Notes: generated by a model not told the origin, from the letters alone. 64,000 nucleotides of DNA from Diphasiastrum complanatum (GCA_029204225.1 CM055109.1:37286991-37350990), one strand, 5' to 3'; counted from the first letter of the stretch, positions 30,820-42,465 are shown. A program made the numbers and translations.

Positions 30820-32598
30820 CATGGCTTTACCAGCATTCAGAAACGGACCTTCTCACCATCACATCCAACTATATTCGCTGGCTACCTTCTCACCTCATGC
30901 TCTACTATTATGTCCTTGTCCCTCCAATTGTTGGATTTTGATGCTCAATTCAAGATAGGTGTGAACTAATCATATTAGCACTCACACACACCAATCAAGA
31001 TCAACATAAAAGATTAAAGAGAACTTAGATTGATTGAAGAATGAGCATAGCTCTCTACAATGGAATAAGGGCACTAGCCCTCCCTATATAATTTCTCTAG
31101 TACTTAGCAAAAGCTAAAAGCATAAAGCAAAAAGCTGATTACTATATAGTATAGTTGCTCTCTATTTTGAGTGAAGACCCTTGTTAAATTTCTGAGTGAA
31201 AAAAATCATGTTCTATTCTAGAACTAGTGCACCCTCCTACATGCAAGACTAATTAACTTGACTTTAAAACTTTGACTTTGATATACTAAAAATAGAAATG
31301 GACCATAAAACAACTCGCAAGCATGGCCAAACCAAGATATGGGTGCAAATAGACATTAATTAGCATCACATATCTACTCCGCATAATGGCAACTAAGTAG
31401 ACTCATGCGCACCCCCAAGACAGGCTTTCTTGCCGTCTGGGAAGCTCAGCAATCTTTGGGCCTTTTGGTTCTTGTGGACCTTATAGAATCAGAAAAATGG
31501 AGTAAATTAAATGCTTCTGATTCACATCGAGAACATCATTATGAGACTTGTAGAATCAAATTAAATTGAGCCAATTCTTAAGATTTTCATGTTTACACAC
31601 GTACAAGCCTTGTAATCCTACATGGGACAAATACAACAGATGTCCACTATGGCTCATTAGCCACCACTGAAAATTTCTGCAAAATGGAGGACAAAATACT
31701 TAAAAAAGCTCAATAAAGATATAACATGGGCTACGAAAACTTCTCTTCCTTTCTTTGCTGATGACTAAATATGAATGCTCCTTTTCACAAGAACGCCCAA
31801 TGATAATGGATTCTCAACACGTAATAATACTTAGCAACAATTTATTCAGATGGCCATAAAAAATGATAGCTGGAACCTTGTTGATCTACTAAGAAGGCCG
31901 CACATGATAAAAACTCAGCCATTATCAGCCTGGTGATCACAAATTTATGGTTGCAGGTCTTGATTAGCTTCTTATAAACTTTTTCATTGACAATCAGGTG
32001 CTTCCTTTGACAGAGTGAAAAGGCAATGTGCTTGATTGGTTGCTACCACCACGAGAAGCAAAGATGGATATTGCTAGGTGCTTTCTGAAGGTGTGATTAC
32101 CTGATTTTTTAAAGTTTCTTCACAACTTCTACTTTGAAACTTGAAATTGCGGCATAGTTACAAATATGCTTATAGGACTTTAACGTAATGGAATTACCTG
32201 CTGTGATATGCAACTATCATGATTTTGCAAGTCGTAAGCTATAACCCATTGTCCTTTTCTACAGTACTTTACAGAGACAGGCCATAGCTGCATCTAAACT
32301 TTGCAAAAATGCTTCTTTCTCTTTATATAAAGCATACATCCAACTTTGATTCTGCCCCTCATTAAAATTTGACAGAAACCAAGCTTATGACCAGACCATC
32401 ACAAACAGGACCAAAAGACCAAATGGCTATTTTTTACCTTCTCTGGTCACATTGAAAAGTTTGGCCCGGGATTTTAAGCCCTATAAGCCCACTCCACAAG
32501 GTTTGTACTTGTAGCATGCATAATTTAGTATGGTATCAAATGTTTGTTTAGGAGTAAAGGTTGTACAATAGGTGTGTGTGTGTGTTCTATTGCCTTGA
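30820..32598. other. GCP6 intron sequence without recognised features
   Basis: AT-rich sequence without long open frames or structural RNA that I can see. A TATATAA-like box occurs near 31084 and a short (TG)n at 32572-32584. It adjoins the GCP6 exon and is probably original intron. Confidence 0.5.
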
Positions 32599-32688
32599 TC
32601 AAGAGATTGGTACTAGCCAGTAACTCTTTGAATTCTGAGCCATAAAAACATCCACCATTTCAGTGAGGGTGCCAAAAATAAATATTAC

Positions 32689-33570
32689 CAATAGCAAAGT
32701 GTAGAGATAAGTAAGTAACTGCGCTCCTTTTGGAAACTTTGACCGGTTATTGGCTGCTGTCACATGCTTACTTTTGGCCACCACTGCTTGATTTGAGCCA
32801 ATTTCTCTTCCAAACACTAATTTTTCTCTCTCCCCAACCTCGGGAACCAAAAGAGACCCGTTTTCAGATACTTTCGATGGGACATTGACTAGACAGATGG
32901 CAGCGAGAGCCTCCAACTGCATCCTCAGATCAGAACTGTGAAGATATAGCTCTAGAAGGCTGATCTCCTGACAAATGAAACTCAACAAAGGCCCATCGAT
33001 TTGCTTTTTATGTTTATGACACACCGATAACCCTTCTCGATGTCTGCGATAGGCTATGGAAGCTGTCAATGTGTTAATTGCCAGCGTATGGCCTAGTAAG
33101 ATGCTTTTCAAAGCAGTTACATACGCTTGATTAATGAGCCCAGCAGCACTGTCTCCTATTGGATTAGCATCGATATAACAGTCACCTGCCGCTTTAACAA
33201 GAACTGGATTTCCACCTGACTTGGAAGGTCTTATTCTTGGACGCTTCTCCTTGTTTGACTTGCAAGCCTTAGTGTCTGGTACTGGATTTGAGTTTTGTAT
33301 ATTCTGATCACCTTGATCAACTTTCCCAAAGTTACCTTCATCTGTAAAGATACAAATGAACTCCTCAAGCTGACAGCGGATCTTGCCTGCATATGTAAAG
33401 TCACGTAGAATCTTATCTAGCGCCCATGTGCTTCCACTTTTTCTCCATAACGAAGTGCCACTTTTGAGATTTGACCACGAAGAACAGCTTAAAGAAAGCT
33501 TCTCCAATCGTGCAATAGCTGAAGGAACACCTTGAAGTGCATGAAGAACAATCTCAACCAACTCAACCTC
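32689..33570 (-). CDS. GCP6: Gamma-tubulin complex component 6, large N-terminal exon (294 codons)
   Basis: On the minus strand the acceptor is GCTCGCAG/GAGGTT (exon start 33570) and the donor TATTG/GTAATA (exon end 32689), phase 0 at both ends, open throughout. The peptide begins EVELVEIVLHALQGVPSAIA, then SLWRKSGSTWALDKILRDF, LINQAYVTALKSILLGHTLA, LLSFICQEISLLELYLHSSD, LRMQLEALAAICLVN and ends LLTYLYTLLL. The order agrees with plant GCP6 as I know it (a V-R-L-x-L-x-A-L-Q-G start, an N-Q-A-F region, an L-E-V-F-L-H-T-R-E-L-R region, then L-L-T-Y-L-Y). An insert rich in K/R and S (KEKRPRIRPSKSGGNP) seems specific. The first exon, about 50 residues, is upstream (higher coordinates) and was not identified. 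Confidence 0.85.
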
Positions 33571-33819
33571 CTGCGAGCAACCAGAGAATGAATACATTAG
33601 TGGCACTGCTAGTAGTTACAAGCTAAGATTCACTAGCTATGCTAGAAAGCCGGACTTAAGCTAGAAAGCAAGAAGAGAGAATGCTTAAGGAGGCTAAAGA
33701 GGAACAATCATCATAAACTGAATATAGGAATACAATGCTGCCCTATATATATCCTCTACCTTTATCAAATCAAGAAAAATACAAACCAAAATCCGTCTTG
33801 AGTGTAGCTTAGCACCGTC
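33571..33819 (-). other. GCP6 intron / leader of an Athila-like retrotransposon
   Basis: Just upstream of the GCP6 exon. On the minus strand it follows the Asp-tRNA primer site, so part of it is a retrotransposon leader cut off somewhere before the splice acceptor. No open frame. Confidence 0.4.
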
Positions 33820-33837
33820 TCCCCGACAACGGCGCCA
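33820..33837 (-). other. Primer-binding site, Asp-tRNA type
   Basis: The minus strand reads TGGCGCCGTTGTCGGGGA, the classic Asp-tRNA primer site used by Athila/Tat-like Gypsy elements of plants. It lies six bases inside the LTR end at 33844. Confidence 0.9.
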
Positions 33838-33843
33838 AAAAAA

Positions 33844-34195
33844 TGTTTTTCCCTTTCCATGCTCCCTAATCAGTGCGATCAAGAGGGCAAAGAAGGGGAT
33901 TGGATCTCCAACCGGGTGAGAATCGATGTAGTATGGGCTTCGATCCAATGGGGAGAGGGATAAACTACAAGCTAAAGATGGACTCTAAGCCTACCAAGGG
34001 TGTCAATTTTGGTGTTGGATCTAAAGGTGGAATGGCTAAGAGGTAGATGTGTGATTCTTCCTACTTCCTATCTCTTTTTGGGGTTTTTGGTTTTGGGTTG
34101 ATCCTCTTCTTGGATCTTGGTTTCTTGGATTATCTAGGCTTCTTTGGCTCTAGATCTTCTCCTCTTGAGGCTTATCTTCTCAAGAGAGGGGAGCA
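33844..34195 (-). repeat. Athila-like Gypsy LTR, partial, cut by Copia-1
   Basis: The LTR ends AACA (minus) at 33844 next to the primer site. It is homologous in inverse orientation to 45986-46416: shared blocks include TGGATCTAAAGGTGGAATGG, GGCTTCTTTGGCTCTAGATC-like and CTTGAGGCTTATCTTCTCAAG-like stretches. It stops at 34195, where the Copia LTR starts. A short open frame (34047-34286) is hydrophobic by chance and is not a gene. Confidence 0.72.
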
Positions 34196-34645
34196 TGTAG
34201 GAAAGCAAGAGTCAAGTCAGCAAGATCTAGTTATCAATCATTCTCCACAGAAAACAAGAGAGAAGAGGCTGGGCGCCCAACTCTAAGAGAGAGAGAGAGA
34301 AAACAGCAACAAGAGCAATGGAGAGCAATGCATAGCCAACCTGTCCAAAATGAAATACACAATGAGCATCTAAGTACTCTACTTGGATGTGACCAAATGC
34401 CACCAAACCCTGAGGTTAACCACTTACTAAATGTACGGCACCCCCAAAAGTCAAGATAGGGCCCCTAAACAAAATTAGACCCCTAAGGACCCATGAGTCA
34501 GTACATGACCAAAATTGGGTCCAACTGAACTTACAACAAACTTAAGATGGCCTAAATAACTAAATACCCATGGTTACACAAATCTCGACCTTTTGGGTCA
34601 AAGTAACCTATGAATTAACTTTAGCATAATCATTTATTTCTAACA
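34196..34645 (-). repeat. Copia-1 3' LTR (450 bp)
   Basis: On the minus strand it starts TGTTAGAAATAAATGA at 34645 and ends CTTGCTTTCCTACA at 34196. Its end part (34196-34319) matches 38899-39022. The inner side has a purine tract, CCTTTAAGGAGGG (34646-34658, minus), right before the LTR. Confidence 0.88.
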
Positions 34646-34682
34646 CCCTCCTTAAAGGACAATGCAAAGACTGAAATCTTCA

Positions 34683-36368
34683 CTATGTAACAAAACCAAC
34701 ACGTGGTATCAAATTTAAAGCTTTGCATAAAGCTTCAAATCTGACTCTAGGCAACGCCTTAGTGAAGAGGTCCGCAATATTATCCTCCATAGGACAATAT
34801 TCAAGTAAAATGTCGCCATCATGAAGTCTCTCCCGAACAAAGTGATAATGGATCTCGATGTGCTTCGTCCTCGCATGAAAAACAGGATTCCGTGCAATGG
34901 CAATAGCACTTTGACTATCACTCAAGATAAGAGTGGCTGAGGGCTCGCCAAACTTCATGTCAACAAGTAGTCTTCTCAACCATAAACACTCTGTTGTGGC
35001 TGAAAATATCGCTCTATATTCTGCCTCACTATAAGAAGTAGCAACAGTCGGCTGCTTTTTACTTGACCACGAAATTGCAGAATTTCCATAGAAAACGCAA
35101 TGTCCACTTGTAGAGCGTCGTCTAGTGTCTTGATCTCCACCCCAATCCAAGTCACTAAAACCAACCAAACATGCATCATCACAAGCAGGAAAAACCAGCA
35201 ATGTGATGTCATAGGGGCATGCATGAATTGACTCATGAGTGAGACACTATAAAAAATGTCCGGTCTTGCATTACATAGGTAAATGAGACAGCCAATAGCT
35301 TGACAATATAAAGTAGTGTCAAATGATTCACCATCACCTTGACTACTTAATTTCAGACCTGTCTCCATAGGTGTAGCAACCGGCTTGCAATCTTCCATCT
35401 TGAACCGCTTTAAAATCTGCCCAATGTAGCGTTCTTGAGAGATGAAAATTCCAACCTCTTCTTGTACAAATTCAAGACCAAGATAAAAGTGCAATAGGCC
35501 TAAATCTGAGATTTCAAAAACCATACCAAGATCAAGTATTACGGCATCAATCTGCTGCTCATTACTTCCTGTAATAATAATATCATCAACATAAAGCAAA
35601 ATAATGATGATATAATCTGAAGTATGCTTGACATAAAGAGTAGATTCGCTAGGACTATTAGTAAACCCTCGATCAGGCATGTATCTTTTGATACCACATC
35701 CTCAGAGCTTGCTTCAGTCCATAAAGTGCCTTCTTGAGAAGACAAACTTTATCTTCTTGGCCTTCAACCAAAAAACCAGCAGGTTGTTGAAGGTACACTT
35801 CCTCATTGAGATCACCATTGAGGAATGTTGTCTTTATGTCAAGTTGCCGCAAACGCCAACCAAAGTGGGCAGCCAAAGAGGTTACTACCCTCACGATAGT
35901 CATCCGAGCAGTAGGAGAAAAAGTCTCCTCATAATCAATCCCCTTTTGCTGAGCATAGCCTTTGGCAACGAGCCTTGCCTTGTACCTTTCAATGGTACCA
36001 TCTGCCTTATACTTGATTTTGTATACCCATTTAGAACCAATTGCCTTCTTCCCATGAGGAAGATCAACAAGAACCCAAATCTGGTTCTTCATAAGTGAGT
36101 CATACTCATCTTGCATCGCATCCTCCCAACATTTTACTCCCTTGGCCTGCTCATAGAAAACAGGTTCTTCTGCAACATCTCCATGAGATGTAAGAGCAAA
36201 ATCTGAAAAATCAGCGTAGTCCACTGATTTTGTAGAGGCACGTGTCTTTCCATCATAAAATGAACTTACTTTCATGTCCCGCAAAGTCAACAACAGCCAC
36301 CGTGGGACTGTTTTGGACTGTCCAACAGCCATGTCTCTTCTAACAATTTGCTGTCCAAGATCTTCCAA
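34683..36368 (-). pseudogene. Copia-1 reverse transcriptase and RNase H
   Basis: Minus strand: WVLVDLPHGKKAIGSKWVYK, ARLVAKGYAQQKGIDYEETF, LDIKTTFLNGDLNEEVYLQQ, LKKALYGLKQALRMWYQK, then after a frame change near 35680 IILLYVDDIIITGSNEQQI (catalytic Y-V-D-D) and PDIFYSVSLMSQFM. A frameshift or small deletion near 35215 leads to RNase H: DLDWGGDQDTRRRSTSGHCV, SYSEAEYRAIFSATTECLWL, LSDSQSAIAIARNPVFHART, EDNIADLFTKALPR. Typical Ty1/Copia pol order. Two frame changes inactivate it. Confidence 0.92.
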
Positions 36369-36935
36369 AACTGGTCCTTGCTGTCCAACAGTTCCTGCAA
36401 GCTAATTATGAGCAACAATGGGCGGTTCTTGATGAACATTAGGCTCTAAACTTGATGAGGTGTTGGGCAGGTCGAAACTGGTTGATTGCTGCCCCTTATC
36501 TCCAGCAATAGAAGATGGTACCAAATCTGGAAAAACTTCAACATTCACACTATGTGAGCTGTGCCCCCTTCAAGATATGAGTTGGGGCCACATCCAATGA
36601 ATTCTTTTCATCAAAATGCACATCACGACTAACAATAATCTTGTTAGTGCTCAAATTGAACAGCCTATAGCCTTTGCTTTCACTACTATAGCCAACAAAA
36701 ATGCATTTAACTCCTTTATCCTCAAGCTTTGTACGAAGTTTATTTGGAACAAAAGCATAAGCCGTGAAACCAAAAATGCGAAAGTGAGAGATTGTAGGCT
36801 TCTTTCCATACCAAACTTCATAAGGAGTTAATACTTTCAATGCTTTAGTAGGACAACGATTGCTTATGTATGCTGCCGTTATAACCGCTTCAGCCCAAAA
36901 CTTGTGAGGCAGCCCCTTTGCTTTGAGCATGCTTG
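36369..36935 (-). pseudogene. Copia-1 integrase C-terminal part
   Basis: Minus strand: SMLKAKGLPHKFWAEAVITA, AYISNRCPTKALKVLTPYEV, GFTAYAFVPNKLRTKLEDKG, KCIFVGYSSESKGYRLFNLS. This is the part after the catalytic core. The junction at about 36935 joins it directly to the end of the protease region, so the zinc-binding domain and the D-D-E core (around 900 bp) are deleted. 36369-36549 is linker with a stop. Confidence 0.9.
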
Positions 36936-38281
36936 AACTCAACAACTAGTCCTTGCTTCAACATAGTTGAAACCGAAAGAAGATTCTTCTTGATTCCCGG
37001 AACATAAAGCACATTCTTAATGTACTTTTCTTCACCATTAGGCAAAATGATGGCTACAATTTTAATTCCATGAATAGAATAAGATGCATCATCTGCACAT
37101 TGTACCTTACTTCCATTTTGCACTTTCACTAATTTAGTGAATGCTTCTTTACGAGAAGTCATATGACGATTAGCACCACTATCAATCACTTATTCAATGG
37201 GCTGAAAATCAGCAACTTGCAAAACAAAATCTGAATTCCTCATAGATGTAGTAGTACTAGTAGAAGCAATATTAAACACAAAAGCATAGTCTTGGTTGAA
37301 GAGATCACCACTAGCTTCAAGCTCTTGCTCCAAAGTAGCAAGTGAAGCACTAGTATCAATTCCTTTACTCTCCTCTTTCGCAAGCTTCTTCTTACAATCC
37401 TTGATGAAGTGCCCATACCTTTTGCAATAATGACACTTCCCTTTCTTCTTTTGAGTGTTGACATTTTGACCTCCAACGGGCTTTTGCTCATCCTTGGAAG
37501 GAGGATTCCCCTTTCCTTTTGACTTGCCTTTGCCCTTGCCTTTCGTGAAGAAAGCTTGATCTTGTTGAGTGTCACCCGCAAAGTTTTGCCTCGTTTGCTC
37601 CTCTTGAAGAAGCAGCCCAACAAGTTCATCAAAGAAGAGTTGTTGTCCCCTAAGAGAGATACTCAAAGATGAAATAAATGGAAGATAAGATGAAGGTAAT
37701 GAGTTGAGAGTAATGGAAACAAATTGAGCATCCTCAATTATCTCATCAATATTGAGAAGCTCCTCACGAAGATCCTTGATCTTCGTCAAGTGATTGGTCA
37801 CTTGATCCCCTTCTTGCATTTTCAACAAAGAAAGCTGAGTTCTAAGATACACCACTTTTGCTGGATTTTTGACTCTATACATAATATAAAGTGTATCCCA
37901 CGCACTTTTAGATGTCTTACAAGACCTAATATGAGGTAAGATAGATCTTTTCACAGCAAGAGCAACCATAAAATGTGCTTGTGCATCCCTTCTATCCTAC
38001 TTCTTTTGTTCTTCCGAAGATGTAGAAGATGATGTTGATGATGATAATCCACGAGGTGTAGGAGGTGCCAAAGACGGAGGCCTTTCCTCATCACCATTGA
38101 CCAAATCCCACAGCCCTTTCGCTATGAGAAGATTCTTCATCATGTAACTCCACAAGGAGTAGTTTGTGCCATCCAACCGATCTTCACTAAACAAAGAACC
38201 GATAGCTTCCGATTCTTTAGCCATTACCTCCAACAAAAGTTCAGCTTTAGTAGATAGGAAAGAGAGCCTTTCCACAACCAA
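36936..38281 (-). pseudogene. Copia-1 Gag and protease
   Basis: Minus strand: RLDGTNYSLWSYMMKNLLIA (Gag start region), stop near 37995, ILPHIRSCKTSKSAWDTLYI, LRTQLSLLKMQEGDQVTNHL, zinc knuckle CHYCKRYGHFIKDC (C-x2-C-x4-H-x4-C, near 37400), then a stop at 37190 and protease VIDSGANRHMTS (D-S-G catalytic motif) with NVLYVPGIKKNLLSVSTML. Gag packages RNA; the protease matures the polyprotein. Two in-frame stops. Confidence 0.9.
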
Positions 38282-38898
38282 ATCTACTCAAAAATTTGCA
38301 ACAAACAAAGAGCTGAAAGTAGGAGCACAAGATGTCTTTCAATCTGCAACCAAAGTGCCCAAAAGATAATGGATAGATGGCTATCTTTCTGCACAAAAAA
38401 ACCAGCTTTTTGAAAATTAGGTTAGCTTCAATTGAAGCCTACACCAAAACCCAATTAAGAAGCCAAATAGTGTGCTCAACACACACTCCAATAGGGCTGT
38501 TGAAAGCGCCCTACTACTTGCTGAGAATCTGCAAATTTCTAGCCACAAGTTGACCTAACCTTGAATAGGGTTTGCTGAATTTTGGGCACCCTCCTACACA
38601 AATGCAAACCTGAAAACAAAAACAGCAAGATAAGGAGACACCACAACCAAAAATCAGTAGCAGATTTTTGGGCGCCCTCCTCCAAACAAAACTTGCTGAA
38701 AACTGGTTGCATAAAAATCAGATTCGAGATTCTGATTTTGGGTGCCAAAAATTGCTCCTCCAAAATCTCTGATGACCGCCCTCCTTCAACCTGAAAAGAG
38801 ACAAAAAAGCTGATCCAAACTCCACTTGAAAAGATCAGCAAGATGCTGAAATTTCACAACAAAAAGCAGAGCTTGCAGATCCGGTAACTCTAATACCA
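38282..38898 (-). other. Copia-1 leader and primer-binding site
   Basis: The primer site TGGTATTAGAGTTACC (minus, 38883-38898), one base change from the initiator-Met type, abuts the 5' LTR. The rest is untranslated leader containing three related copies of a CAAAATCTGATT / GGGCACCCTCCT-type segment around 38580-38780. Confidence 0.8.
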
Positions 38899-39022
38899 TG
38901 TAGGAAAGCAAGAGTCAAGTCAACAAGATCTAGTTATCAATCAATCTCCACAGAAAACAAGAGAGAAGCGGCAGGGCGCCCAACTCTAAGAGAGAGAGAG
39001 AGAGAAAACAGCAACAAGAGCA
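38899..39022 (-). repeat. Copia-1 5' LTR, only the terminal 124 bp
   Basis: It matches 34196-34319 with few differences (TCAAGTCAACAAG against TCAAGTCAGCAAG) and has a slightly longer GA run. It breaks off at about 39022, where LINE sequence starts. The remaining 326 bp of the LTR was not found to the right. Confidence 0.85.
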
Positions 39023-39024
39023 AT

Positions 39025-40800
39025 GTGGTCCACAAACCTTATCCATCATATCCATAAAGGCGGTGATCCCATGAAAGTCGACAACTATCGTACCATTATG
39101 ATCAGTCACCTCTTTGCCAAGGTTTATGGTTCTATTCTTCAGTCAGAGATCAGTACAGAGATGGATACCCGAGCACTGCATGCCATAGGTCAGGCAGGTC
39201 TCAGACCAGGATATACCACATCAGATCATATTTTCACCCTGAGATCCATCATTGAGGAAGCTAAGGCCAGGAGAAAGCGTGTATACTGCTGCTTTGTGGA
39301 TTTCCGCAAGGCCTTTGACTCTATGCCTCGACATCTACTGATACAGAGACTTCGGGACCGTGACCTCCAAGAGGATATCATACAGGCAGTTGTGGCATGA
39401 TACAGACGAGTTATTGGTCGTATCCGAGTATCAAGAGTTGTATCACCAGAGATAGAGAGTACCATTGGGGTTAAGCAGGGATGTCCTCTCTCTCCTACAA
39501 TCTTTGGTTTATATGTAGACGAGCTTGAGCAGGTTATACAGACAGAAGGAGGTGAGGGATGCACATTGGGTGACCTCGTTATCGCTATCCTATTATATGT
39601 TGATGATGTGGTTTTGCTTTTGAGGACGAGGGAAGGTTTGCAGCGGCATCTTGACGCGCTTCACTCTTTTTGTACTCAGTGGGGATTATCAGTGAATGTG
39701 GCCAAAACCAAAGTTATGGTATTTAACACCTCCAGATCCTTCATGATGCGACACGTGCTTTTATGGGAGGAGCATCCACTTGAGGTAGTTGACTCCTACA
39801 CATACCTAGGGGTGGTATTTTCTAGTCCCACTTTCAGCATGCGACAGGCGACATTTTCTCGACTACGAAAGGGTTATGCATCGTTGGTAGAGTTGGAGAG
39901 ATTATGTTTCAGCTCACATGTTAGAGATGCGACTAGTAAGTGTCGACTCTTTGATACTATGGTCGTTCCCTCAGCTCTATATGCATCAGAGACATGGAGT
40001 ACTGGCTTGACGGCTACCGAGTGGACGCGCATCTCACGACTTCAAATTCATATGCTCTCTCACATGATACGGGCTAAGCCCTCTATCCCACATCATATTA
40101 TATTGGCAGAGTTTGTCGTCCCCCCTATTCAGATAGAGGCACTGTTCCATATTGTCACATTCATACAGCGCCTAGAGGATATCCAGGGTAGAGGCACACA
40201 CTATGCTGCAACAGCTTTGTCGTCCTCCTAGCACCTACACTCTGAGGGACACTCCTTTTTGTGGTATTCCCAAGCCTGTCGTCTCCTCTCCACATTGAGA
40301 ATTCACATTACGGATCTACCAGCTGGTACTCATCAGTATATTAGAGGATACTTATACAGGGCATATCTTCAGAGCACTTGGCAGGATTCATCTGGGGTGA
40401 AGACGGAGTTTTATCGGACACATTTTCTATCCCGGGATCCTACTGGGTATCCCATTGTACCCACATACCTAGTGGACAGTATCTCACAGACTGCGGATAG
40501 TGATGGGTCAGTTCCGGGTTTCCTCTCACCAGTTAGCTGTTGAGATTGGTAGATACAGGGGCATCCCGAGAGATGCGCAAATTTGTAGTATGTGTGACCT
40601 ACATGATATAGATGCCCAGCTTACTATGAGATTTGAGGGAGATACTACTGCTTGTTTCGAGACCATCCACTTGCACTCTCTGCCTTGATATCGTATGAGG
40701 ACTCTAGATGTGTTGCGTTGACGATCCGGGAGATGATAGACCTGCGTATGGCGAGTCTTGACGCTGACACCTCCCCCCTGATACAGCTGAGCATACATGA
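39025..40800 (+). pseudogene. LINE-C copy 7, reverse transcriptase and C-terminus, 5'-truncated
   Basis: It starts at WSTNLIHHIHKGGDPM, then NYRTIMISHLFAKVYGSIL, GQAGLRPGYTTSDHIFTLR, CCFVDFRKAFDSMPRHLL, a stop at 39398, GVKQGCPLSPTIFGLYVDEL, ILLYVDDVVLLLRTREGLQ and KTKVMVFNTSRSFMMRHVLL, then SYTYLGVVFSSPTFSMRQA, a long C-terminal region, a stop near 40230 and a degraded zinc finger near 40580-40640 (CSMCDLHD then frame loss). From 39566 to 40231 it is open for 221 codons, the longest intact reverse-transcriptase stretch here, so this copy is relatively young. Closest to LINE copy 4. Confidence 0.9.
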
Positions 40801-41213
40801 GTGTATCCCGTCAGAGACAGAGGCATGAGAGTAGTGACTCTGATGGAGAGGCTGAGATTCCAGATGCCACCATACATAGACGGCAGAGACAGTGTCGTCG
40901 ACCAGAGAGACAACCAGCCCGTAGGCCACAGCCTGCAACTTCATGACAGCGTAGACACCACCGATCATCTACTCGACGACAGAGAGACGCAGCTCGCACA
41001 GAGACAGTGCCACAACATACTTTACATCATTTTTTCTCACATGCAGAGAGACATCTATGATGCTTGACTCTCCTTGTGCATAGCACTATTTCCTGTTTTA
41101 TTGTAATCTTGTTTCTTTTAGGTGGTAGAGCTTTCACGCTCCCACCGGGCATACTTGACATGTACCTTTTTTCAGTCCTATGTACCTTAGGGTATTCCAT
41201 GGACATTAATAAA
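40801..41213 (+). other. LINE-C copy 7, 3' UTR with variant hairpin
   Basis: It carries the conserved CATACTTGACATGTACC block. The hairpin here is GTACC-TTAG-GGTAT (41180-41196), in which stem bases differ from the ATGCC/GGCAT form while pairing is kept. It ends GGACATTAATAAAGAT before the CTTT tail. Confidence 0.85.
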
Positions 41214-41247
41214 GATCTTTCTTTCTTTCTTTCTTTCTTCTTCTTCT

Positions 41248-41337
<90 letters not shown>

Positions 41338-41432
41338 TGCACACACAAATCACCACACACACACATGCACACACAAATCATCTCACACACACATCATCCT
41401 CTTTCACACACACAAATCACAACACCCACATG

Positions 41433-41494
<62 letters not shown>
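41214..41494 (+). repeat. LINE tail and compound microsatellite: CTTT, CTT, CT, CA, CT
   Basis: (CTTT)n to 41240, (CTT)n, (CT)n to 41318, a CA-rich segment with ACACACAAATCA repeats to 41430, then (CT)n to 41494. It runs directly into hAT-G sequence. The GA tract on the hAT-G side is also seen after the terminus at 11641, so the last part may belong to hAT-G. Confidence 0.9.
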
Positions 41495-41497
<3 letters not shown>

Positions 41498-41499
41498 GC

Positions 41500-41703
41500 T
41501 CAGGGTAGCGCGTTCTGCTGCCCCGCGTCCTGTTTTGCTGTTTTTTTTTGTTTCTTTTTTTAAATAACGCGTCTGGGTCCCGGACGCGTCCAGCGTCCCA
41601 AAAAAAAAAAAAAACGTAGACACGTCCGGGTCTGCGTCCGGGGATCGGACGCGTCCGGGTCCGGACGCCGGATGCGAAATGGCTACGTCCAGCCCAGACC
41701 CTC
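41500..41703 (-). mobile_element. hAT-G family left terminus, inverse orientation
   Basis: Minus strand from 41703: TGAGGGTCTGGGCTGGACG, then dense GGACGCGTCC / CCGGACGC motifs to 41570, an A/T stretch and GCGCTACCCTGAGCCC before the GA tract. It is the same layout as 11459-11670, including the GA tract. Only this end is present. Confidence 0.7.
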
Positions 41704-41785
41704 AATATATATATATATATATATATATATCATAGAACCCACGGTTCCAAGAGCCGTGAGTTCAGGGATATATATATATATATGG
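41704..41785. repeat. (AT)n runs flanking a short perfect-type hairpin
   Basis: (AT)n 41704-41730 and 41769-41782 enclose CATAGAACCCACGG..CCGTGAGTTCAGGG (41731-41767), a 10-bp stem with one mismatch. Its start CATAGAACCCA resembles the hAT-A terminus CATAGAATCCCA, so it may be an extremely short hAT-A derivative. Confidence 0.55.
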
Positions 41786-42465
41786 AGAGAGATGAGCTTC
41801 GCTGCTGACTGGTGGAATAATAAGAGCGAAATACATCACCTATCAGGGCATTGGAAGGAAAAACACCCGTCAGCTGGTCACAAACCTAATAATATATAAA
41901 GTACACAGGAGTTTACTGTGTTTGTATGTGTGCGTCCTTTCTATGTCCACTGAATACAAAAACGTCTACTTTCAGTTCTAGAGTTTGATCTGGTAAGTTA
42001 GCCTCGACTCTAGTCTCTAAAACTGCATCGTGGATTTGTGCAGAAAATAAAATCATCGTGACAATGTTTGAGACACTTCCAAAGGGAGATTTGAATATAT
42101 GGGTTCAGGCTGGAAAATCACAAGCAACTTGGCCTTCACATCAAGCCTGGGAAGTTTGCCATGACTTTGAGACTTTTCTCCTTACTCAAAGTGTCTCAAG
42201 GAGAGAAGCGAGCAAGCATCAATTGGACGGTCAAATTGCATATTTTGTATGGATAAGGAGCACTTTGGTAGTGGAGCAATTGTCTGCCGCCAGTATGAGC
42301 ACAAAAGCGATCCTCCATCCACTAGAGGAGTTTTAGGGAAATATACAAGAGAGGATAGCATCAAGAAGAAAGTGAACTCGCAAGAGCCTAATTCAAAAAT
42401 GATATGGTAAGAGGTATACACATAATTAGCCTAGATTCATTCAGACCACTATCACAAACACGCGC
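41786..42465 (+). other. Anonymous region with exon-like open stretch
   Basis: After a possible acceptor (TTTGTGCAG at 42036-42044), an open stretch 42058-42336 reads MFETLPKGDLNIWVQAGKSQ and so on. In another frame (42225-42410) a Cys-containing peptide SNCIFCMDKEHFGSGAIVCR with a basic tail ends at a GGTAAGAG donor-like site. I recognise no family. It could be an exon of an unknown gene or decayed transposon. Confidence 0.25.

Noticed and set aside
34047-34286. Hydrophobic 79-codon frame as a membrane protein gene
   Set aside because: It lies across the junction of an Athila-like LTR and the Copia-1 LTR; the hydrophobic part is T-rich LTR sequence.
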